Assembly (NCBI RefSeq): GCF_022179725.1
Contig: NZ_BPRC01000037.1
Coordinates: 1-36,740 of the forward strand
From: Methylorubrum aminovorans
GTDB taxonomy: Bacteria > Pseudomonadota > Alphaproteobacteria > Rhizobiales > Beijerinckiaceae
Reading direction: 5' to 3'
Length of the DNA: 36,740 nt
The notes beneath the pieces were generated by a model that saw only the letters and a list, made by a program, of their open reading frames with translations, was not told where the DNA came from and did no database searches. Position numbers and translations under genes: made by a program. This document shows, piece after piece, positions 31,738 through 36,740 of the stretch (its first letter is position 1; every line of letters begins with the position of its first letter).

Positions 31738-32690
31738 ATGGCACGCCCGTCCCTCCTCCGTTTCCTTCCGCTTGCCGCCCTGCTCGCCGCCACGCCGACT
31801 ACGGCCCACGAGGTCGGCGCCTGGGCCGGCGCCAGTTCCGCCCCGGCGGAGCGTTCCGAGGTCGCGGTCGCGGCGCTCGACGGCAAGGCCTACGTCATCG
31901 GCGATTACAACGGCGCGACCGAACTGCTGATCTACGATCTCGCCGCGGATAAGTGGAGCAAGGGCGCCCCTTCCCCTACCCCGTCCATCACACCATGGCG
32001 GCGGAGATGGGCGGGCGGATCTATGTGTTCGGCGGTTACGTGAATGGCTGGGAGGCAAGCGACAAGGTCTGGGCCTACGACCCGGCGGAGAACGCCTGGG
32101 AGCCTCGTGCGCCGATGCCGACCCCACGGGCGGCGGGCGGGGCGGCGTTGCTCGGGGACAGGATCCACGTGGTCGGCGGCAGCGGCTCGGGACGCGGCAA
32201 CGTGCGCAGCCACGAAATCTACGATCCGGCCGCCGATCGCTGGAGCAAGGCGGCTGACCTGCCGACGCCCCGCGACCACCTCGCGGTGCAGGCGTTGGAG
32301 GGCCGCATCGTCGCCAGCGGCGGTCGGATCGACGGCGATTCGGGCAAGAACCTCTCGGCCAACCAGGTCTACGATCCGGCGCGCGACGCCTGGAGCGAGG
32401 CCGCGCCCCTGCCGACCGCCCGCAGCGGCGTCGCCTCCGCCGTGCTCGGCCGCGAGGTCTTCGTCATCGGCGGGGAATCGAACCGCCGAACCTACGACGA
32501 AGTCGAAGCCTTCGACCTTCCGGCCAATCTCTGGCGCGCGCTGGCCCGGCTTCCCACCGCCCGGCACGGTTTTGGCGCCGTGACCTACAAGGGTCGCATC
32601 TACACCCTGACCGGGAGTCCGCGGCCCGGCGGCGACCGATCCGGCACGGTGGAGGTGCTCGATCCGAACGGCACCGCACCGGCGCGCTGA
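31738..32690 (+). pseudogene. Secreted kelch-repeat protein, frameshifted
   Basis: A periplasmic kelch beta-propeller split between two frames. The first, from ATG 31738, has a signal peptide (LPLAALLAATPTTA) and the first blade (AYVIGDYNGATELLIYDL). Near 31967-31970 (a run of four Cs) the frame is lost. One more C would give GAPFPYPVHHTMAAEMGGRI and continue through GGYVNGWEASDKVWAYDP, GGSGSGRGNVRSHEIYDP, GGRIDGDSGKNLSANQVYDP and GGESNRRTYDEVEAFDLP to the stop at 32690. About five propeller blades are visible. The slip at a homopolymer could be real or a sequencing error. Confidence 0.8.
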
Positions 32691-32732
32691 GCGATCACGC
32701 AGGCGCTTGCCGCGGCCGGTCCGGCGGACGAC

Positions 32733-34103
32733 ATGAGGGCGGCCGCCTCCCGGATCTGCATCGACATCATGCTCTTCGTTCCCGAGCACGCCCGCTTCCG
32801 CCCGACCGTCGCGCCGCGCTTCGCGCCGCTGCCGACAGCCCCCGATGTCATCGTGATCGGCGCGGGTGCGGCCGGCATCGCGTCCGCCCGCCGGCTCATC
32901 GAGCGCGGACTGTCGGTTGCGGTTCTTGAGGCACGCGACCGAGTCGGCGGGCGGGCGATCACGACCCGGCTGCGGGGCCACGCCGTCGATCTCGGCGCGC
33001 ACTGGCTGCATGCCGGGCCGATCAATCCCCTCGTCGCTTTGGGCAAGGCGCGCGGCGAGCCCCTGCGGCGTGCCGCGCAGCAAGAGCATCTCTGGATCGG
33101 GCGCCGTCCGGGGCGCCCCGCCGAGGAGGCCGCGTTCTCCCGCGCCTTCGACGTCGCCGATCGGACGATCACGCACGCGGCCGCCCGCAGCGAGGATGGG
33201 CCGGCCTCCCGCGCCTTGCCCCGCCATCTCGGCCCCTGGGGCGCACGCATTGCTCTCGTTCATGCCCTAGTCTCGGGCCGGCCGCTCGACGAGGTCTCGC
33301 TGCACGACTGGCCAAGCCTCGAATACGGAGACAATTTCTTCGTCGCGGGTGGCTACGGCGCCTATCTGGCGCGGCTCGCCCTCGGGCTGCCGATCCGGCT
33401 TGGCTGTGCCGTCGAAGGCCTCGATTGGTCTGGGCGGGGTGTGCGGGCGCATCTCGTCGATGGTGGGCAGATCGCGGCGCGGGCCGCCATCGTCACCGTG
33501 CCGGTCCCCGTGCTGCGGGAGGCTTTCCGCTTCAAGCCGCCCCTGCCCGACCGCGCACGCGAGGCCATCGGCGGTTTCCTCTCGGGCATCTACGAGCACG
33601 TCGTGCTGCACTGGCCCTCCGCCCCGTTCCGCGGTCGCGACCGACTCGCCAGCGTGGTCGGCGGACATTCCAAGCCGCCGGGAATGCTGACGCGGATCGA
33701 CGGTACGCCCTTTCACTATTTCGAGCTGGACACCGCCCTGACTCGCGCCCTCGATGCCGTCGGGGCCGGCCCCGACGGGGCGCGTCGCCTTGCCCGCGCG
33801 GTGCTGGCCGAGCATTTCGGCCGCGGTGCTCTCGCCGACCTCGCGATACCGGCGGTCACCGCGTGGCGGCACGACCCCTGGTCGCGCGGCTCCTGGGCCG
33901 TGGTTCCCCCCGGCCACGCTGCGGCCCGGACGACGCTCCAGGAACCGGTCGGCGAACGGATCTGGTTTGCGGGCGAGGCCAATTCCCGTGCGCAATGGGG
34001 CACCGCGGGCGGTGCCTTCGAGGAGGGGCTCCGCGCCGCCGACCGCGTCGCCGGCACCCTCGCCGACGTGGCGGCACCGCCGGATCTTCGCGCGAGCGCC
34101 TGA
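32733..34103 (+). CDS. FAD-dependent amine oxidase family protein
   Basis: A 456-residue flavin monoamine oxidase-like enzyme. The ADP-binding fold DVIVIGAGAAGIASARRL is followed by EARDRVGGRAITTR, the family's conserved second motif. GAHWLHAGPINPL is near the substrate site. The C-terminal WFAGEANSRAQWGTAGGAFE and EGLRAADRVAG form the second FAD-binding motif. ATG at 32733 is the longest choice; 32769 also works, since the conserved fold starts about residue 38. It begins 42 bases after the kelch gene. Substrate (polyamine, aromatic amine or other) is not evident. Confidence 0.87.
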   Translation: MRAAASRICIDIMLFVPEHARFRPTVAPRFAPLPTAPDVIVIGAGAAGIASARRLIERGLSVAVLEARDRVGGRAITTRLRGHAVDLGAHWLHAGPINPLVALGKARGEPLRRAAQQEHLWIGRRPGRPAEEAAFSRAFDVADRTITHAAARSEDGPASRALPRHLGPWGARIALVHALVSGRPLDEVSLHDWPSLEYGDNFFVAGGYGAYLARLALGLPIRLGCAVEGLDWSGRGVRAHLVDGGQIAARAAIVTVPVPVLREAFRFKPPLPDRAREAIGGFLSGIYEHVVLHWPSAPFRGRDRLASVVGGHSKPPGMLTRIDGTPFHYFELDTALTRALDAVGAGPDGARRLARAVLAEHFGRGALADLAIPAVTAWRHDPWSRGSWAVVPPGHAAARTTLQEPVGERIWFAGEANSRAQWGTAGGAFEEGLRAADRVAGTLADVAAPPDLRASA

Positions 34104-34239
34104 GCGCTCCCGCAACTCTCCCCTCTCGCTTCCCCTTGCATCCCCTTGCATCCCCCGCCCGGATGCGCGAACCGCCGGTGCGACAGGCGCGCACAAGCGC
34201 CCGCCGGACCAAGGGCCGGCCGAGAGCGGGGGCATCACG

Positions 34240-34878
34240 ATGAACTGGGTCGAGGGGATCGGTTATCTCGGGACAGCACTCACCGTCGCCTCCTCGGCGA
34301 TGGGGACGATGATCCCGCTGCGCATCGTCGCGCTGTGCGCGAGTTGCGCCGTCATCACCTACGGCTTCCTGATCGGCAGCGTGCCGCTGATGCTCACGGA
34401 GGCGATCCAGATTCCGTTCAATGCTTGGCGCCTCTACGAAATGGTTCGCCTCGTGCGCGAGACCGAGCGGGCGGCCTCCGGCGACCTTTCCCTCGACTGG
34501 CTGAAGCCCTTCGGCACCCTGCGGCGCTTCCGGGCCGGCGAAGTGCTGTTCCTCAAGGGCGATGAGGCCAAGGAGATGTACCTGATCGAGAGCGGACGCT
34601 TCCGCATCGCCGAGCACGGCCTCGACATTCGGCCGGGCCAGATCGTCGGCGAACTTGGCATGCTCTCGCCGGGCAACCGCCGCACCGGCTCGCTCGCCTG
34701 CGTGGAGGCGGGCACCGCGCCCTGCCTGTCCTATTCTGAGGTCAAGCAGCTTTATTATCAGAACCCGGAATTCGGCTTCTACTTCCTGAAGCTGACGAGC
34801 GAGCGCCTGTTCCAGAGCGCCGCCGAAGCGGCGGAGACGGCGCGGCCCGCCGCGGCGGCCGGCAGCGACGTCCTGTAA
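34240..34878 (+). CDS. Membrane-anchored cyclic-nucleotide-binding domain protein
   Basis: A 212-residue protein with two or three N-terminal membrane spans (GYLGTALTVASSAMGTMIPL, IVALCASCAVITYGFLIGSV) followed by a short linker and a cyclic-nucleotide-binding domain from about residue 90 to 195. The domain has RFRAGEVLFLKGDEAKEMYL and GQIVGELGMLSPGNRRTGSL, which holds the Gly-Glu and Arg of the phosphate-binding cassette. There is no DNA-binding or catalytic domain. Relatives occur in alphaproteobacteria, often beside unrelated genes. It probably senses cAMP or cGMP at the membrane, but the output is unknown. Confidence 0.82.
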   Translation: MNWVEGIGYLGTALTVASSAMGTMIPLRIVALCASCAVITYGFLIGSVPLMLTEAIQIPFNAWRLYEMVRLVRETERAASGDLSLDWLKPFGTLRRFRAGEVLFLKGDEAKEMYLIESGRFRIAEHGLDIRPGQIVGELGMLSPGNRRTGSLACVEAGTAPCLSYSEVKQLYYQNPEFGFYFLKLTSERLFQSAAEAAETARPAAAAGSDVL

Positions 34879-34881
34879 GCC

Positions 34882-35301
34882 TTACTCGGATTGCCGCATG
34901 AAGCTGTCCGGCGTGCCTGTGCCGGCGTCAACAAACTGGATGTCGCGCGGCGCGCGGCGGGGAGTATCGACGGAGAGGAACACCACCGGCTCCTCCAGGA
35001 TCTCGGGCACCGAATGCACCACGCCGCGCTTGAAGAACACCAGCGTGCCGGGCCCGACCTCGACCGGCGGCGCATCGCCGAACTGCATCCGGCAGCGGCC
35101 GGACAGCGCGTAGAGATACTCGTCGCATGTGGTGTGATAGTGCGGCGGCGTCGGCCGGTAGACGCGGAAGACGCGGGCGCTCGCCGTCTCGTCGTCGGTG
35201 AAACGGTGATCGGCGACCATCGTCGTCGCCGTCTCGGGCAGACGACGCACGCTCTCGGCCACGTCGAACACCGCGTGGCCGGCTGCCTGCTCCTCGCCCA
35301 T
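34882..35301 (-). CDS. Cupin-domain protein
   Basis: A 139-residue single cupin. Motif 1 is PPHYHTTCDEYLYALSGRCR, with histidines and glutamate for metal binding, and motif 2 is GPGTLVFFKRGVVHSV with the last histidine. It should form a small beta-barrel and bind a divalent metal. ATG at 35301. It is convergent with the membrane cyclic-nucleotide-binding protein, three bases apart. Enzymatic activity is not predictable from this fold alone. Confidence 0.82.
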   Translation of the reverse strand: MGEEQAAGHAVFDVAESVRRLPETATTMVADHRFTDDETASARVFRVYRPTPPHYHTTCDEYLYALSGRCRMQFGDAPPVEVGPGTLVFFKRGVVHSVPEILEEPVVFLSVDTPRRAPRDIQFVDAGTGTPDSFMRQSE

Positions 35302-35455
35302 GGGCCCGTGCTCCGTCTCGTTGAGCCGGAACTATGCCGGCGCGACGGACCGGTGCACAGGGGCCGGGGCCCGAAGCGTTTCATCACAGGACGGGAAATG
35401 TTAGGGAACGCGGTGCCGCACAGGTCGCGGACGGGACATTGATGACCCTGAGACG

Positions 35456-35659
35456 ATGCGGGGATACGAGGGAAACGCTCAGGTGATGGCGGACGTCGCC
35501 GCCGTGATCGAGCAGGCGCAGCGCGAAGGTCGCGATCTCGCGACGGCCTTGCGCATCGCCCGGGTGACGCTCGCCTATGTCAGCGGCCCGGAGCCCAAGC
35601 CCGATCAGGCCCGCGCCCTGGAAGCACTCGACCGGCAGCTCCGCTCGCTCGCGGATTAG
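35456..35659 (+). CDS. Small hypothetical helical protein
   Basis: A 67-residue, charged, helical protein (MADVAAVIEQAQREGRDLAT, EPKPDQARALEALDRQLRSL). Start may be 35456 or the ATG at 35486; neither has a strong ribosome site. Its TAG stop is the first three bases of the palindromic repeat at 35657-35721. No family recognised. Confidence 0.5.
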   Translation: MRGYEGNAQVMADVAAVIEQAQREGRDLATALRIARVTLAYVSGPEPKPDQARALEALDRQLRSLAD

Positions 35660-35721
35660 AGCATCGTCCCGAAAGGTGGCCACCGGCTTTCGGAAAAAGA
35701 CGCTACAAAGACAATGCTCTA
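35657..35721. repeat. Nested palindromic repeat (REP-like)
   Basis: Outer arms TAGAGCATCGTC (35657-35668) and GACAATGCTCTA (35710-35721) pair at 11 of 12 positions. An inner stem CCGAAAG (35669-35675) with CTTTCGG (35687-35693) sits directly beside the left arm. Similar palindromes are, as I recall, dispersed in Rhizobiales genomes. It begins at the stop codon of the upstream gene and may act as its terminator or 3' stabiliser. Confidence 0.65.
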
Positions 35722-35780
35722 GACTGCGCGTCGCGAGCCATCTCGCAAAAATCCCGGCGGCCATCGTTCGGGATGAAGCC

Positions 35781-35894
35781 CTATCCGGCGGCCTGCACGA
35801 TCAGTGTCACGGCCCCGAACAGCATCACGGCAAGCACGGCCACAGCCATCAGGATCAGGGCCGCCCGCGACTCGCGTAGCTCTTGGTTGTCCAT
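35781..35894 (-). CDS. Single-span membrane peptide, 37 residues
   Basis: A short gene encoding MDNQELRESRAALILMA and then VAVLAVMLFGAVTLIVQAAG: a charged N-terminus followed by one hydrophobic helix. ATG at 35894, TAG at 35783-35781. No good ribosome site is seen, so this is less certain than the 33-residue peptide at 29914-30015. Function unknown. Confidence 0.45.
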   Translation of the reverse strand: MDNQELRESRAALILMAVAVLAVMLFGAVTLIVQAAG

Positions 35895-35998
35895 GGCCGG
35901 AGCTTAAGCGATGCAACCGATCGAGCATAGCGCGGCGTATCGGCTCGCCGCTTCGCCGCGGCCCGGCCGTCTTTGGAGCGTCGGACGGGGCGACGCGG

Positions 35999-36472
35999 TC
36001 ATAGGATCACGATGTCCTCCGGGCATACCCCGCGATCCATCGCCGCCGCACCGCGCGCCAGGGTACCGTGCAGCGTTTGTATCCTCCAGCGGCCGTACCA
36101 GTCGCTCGAAGGCGAGAAGCGGGGCCGCGCCGACGACGCGCGGCCGTCGCCCCACGGCGCGTCAGTGAGGCCGGCGAAACGCGCCTCGCCCGAACCGTCA
36201 GCGAGCAGTCCGAAGAGGATCGGTTGCGCATCGTCGCTCGAGGCGTTCGTCGCGAGGGCCGGCAGCGGCATTTCCAAAAGCTTTCTCCAGGGCAAATCGG
36301 ATCGTCCAAAATCGGGACGGTGATAGGCATCACTGCAAATCCGAAGCCCGACGCGCCCGTCTCGCGGCAGAGCCGGCAGGCTCACCTCGGCGGTGCGTTC
36401 AACCGTGGCTCGCCGTTTGCCACTGCAAAGCGAAAGCTGTCCGGCAGGACGCGGAATGTGTCGCGATGGCAC
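35999..36472 (-). CDS. Hypothetical protein
   Basis: A 157-residue frame with GTG start at 36472. The composition looks protein-like (AEVSLPALPRDGRVGLRI, LFGLLADGSGEARFAGLTDA, SDWYGRWRIQTLHGTLARGA), with strands expected of a soluble domain, but there is no family match I know and the opposite strand is also open. The call rests on the amino-acid pattern only. Confidence 0.4.
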   Translation of the reverse strand: MPSRHIPRPAGQLSLCSGKRRATVERTAEVSLPALPRDGRVGLRICSDAYHRPDFGRSDLPWRKLLEMPLPALATNASSDDAQPILFGLLADGSGEARFAGLTDAPWGDGRASSARPRFSPSSDWYGRWRIQTLHGTLARGAAAMDRGVCPEDIVIL

Positions 36473-36544
36473 GCCGCCGCCGTGGCGGGGGTCTGGATGT
36501 CCTTGTCGAGACCGAACCGTCTGCCAGATCAGGAGTGGCCCTGG

Positions 36545-36634
36545 ATGAAGAACACTTTCGGCCTTCTTCTACGCCCGGTTCGCCGCCGCTTCGCCGTTCT
36601 CGGCCTGCTCGGCGCGCTCGTGGTAATGTGGCCT
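36545..36634 (+). pseudogene. Start of a small membrane or secreted protein cut by an IS5-family element
   Basis: ATG at 36545 has AGGAG at 36531-36535, nine bases upstream. It encodes MKNTFGLLLRPVRRRF and then AVLGLLGALVVMW, a basic start and a hydrophobic helix, either a signal or a membrane anchor. Soon after that helix the sequence changes to the IS5-type end, so the rest of the gene is displaced beyond the window or lost. The 3' boundary given here is approximate. Confidence 0.45.
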
Positions 36635-36649
36635 AGGTCGCGTGGACAG

Positions 36650-36740
36650 TTACCGGAGCCATAGGACGATGGCGGCGAGCGTGACGACGGCGGCGTAGTT
36701 GCGGGCGGTCTTCTCGTAGCGAGTGGCGACGCGGCGGAAC
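36650..36740 (-). mobile_element. IS5-family transposase, C-terminal end (runs off window)
   Basis: The minus-strand frame ends FRRVATRYEKTARNYAAVVT followed by LAAIVLWLR and TAA at 36652-36650. The YEKTARNY-AVVTLA segment is the conserved C-terminus of IS5-type DDE transposases. Only the last 30 codons are inside the window; whether the element is intact cannot be told. Its terminal repeat should lie near 36630-36649. Confidence 0.8.

Overview
The window is high-GC DNA that reads as an alphaproteobacterium, most likely Methylobacterium or Methylorubrum. I base this on the GC-rich codon use, the mix of gene families, and promoter-like sites matching the alphaproteobacterial EcfG consensus. 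No rRNA or species marker is present, so the genus is an inference.

Layout. (1) 1-785 holds only relics. (2) 786-7865 is a signalling block. A membrane hybrid histidine kinase runs rightward and meets a five-gene leftward operon: rsbR, rsbS, rsbT, an RsbT-like ATPase fused to a PP2C phosphatase, and an RsbT-like ATPase fused to a complete hybrid histidine kinase. (3) 8102-14285 is a stress-gene block: a catalase-like haem protein, a phosphatidylserine decarboxylase, a duplicated DUF6328 membrane protein, a DUF892 protein and a Cys-rich flavoprotein, plus an outer-membrane protein on the other strand. All five rightward genes are preceded by a GGAAC-N16/17-(G)GTT-like element resembling EcfG general-stress promoters. 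(4) 14324-21020 is a leftward metabolic block with visible decay: a truncated HWE kinase, a DUF4267 remnant, an amidohydrolase, a frameshifted YdcZ-type transporter, a Tat-exported Gfo/Idh/MocA oxidoreductase, an MFS exporter and a glucoamylase missing its N-terminal half. (5) 21051-25558 is a small genomic island in tRNA-Gly(UCC). It is bounded by a perfect 46-bp repeat of the tRNA 3' end, encodes a tyrosine recombinase, and carries six copies of a 10-bp motif in the two end regions. It has been invaded by an IS21-family element (istA, istB) whose left end now supplies the stop codon of the integrase. (6) 25791-29754 is an iron(III) ABC importer (ATPase, binding protein, permease). (7) 29914-36740 contains two unannotated single-span membrane peptides, a small secreted protein, a CysZ/EI24-type membrane protein, a frameshifted kelch protein, an FAD amine oxidase, a membrane-anchored cyclic-nucleotide-binding protein, a cupin, a palindromic repeat, and an IS5-family end that cuts a small gene.

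How it fits together. The stressosome-type operon and the kinases sit next to five genes that look EcfG-controlled. A reasonable hypothesis is that the region is a stress-sensing and stress-output neighbourhood in which an RsbRST module is wired to two-component phosphotransfer instead of sigma-B. No RsbU, RsbV, RsbW or sigma-B gene is visible. The island shows integration at a tRNA, IS21 invasion and probable loss of cargo.
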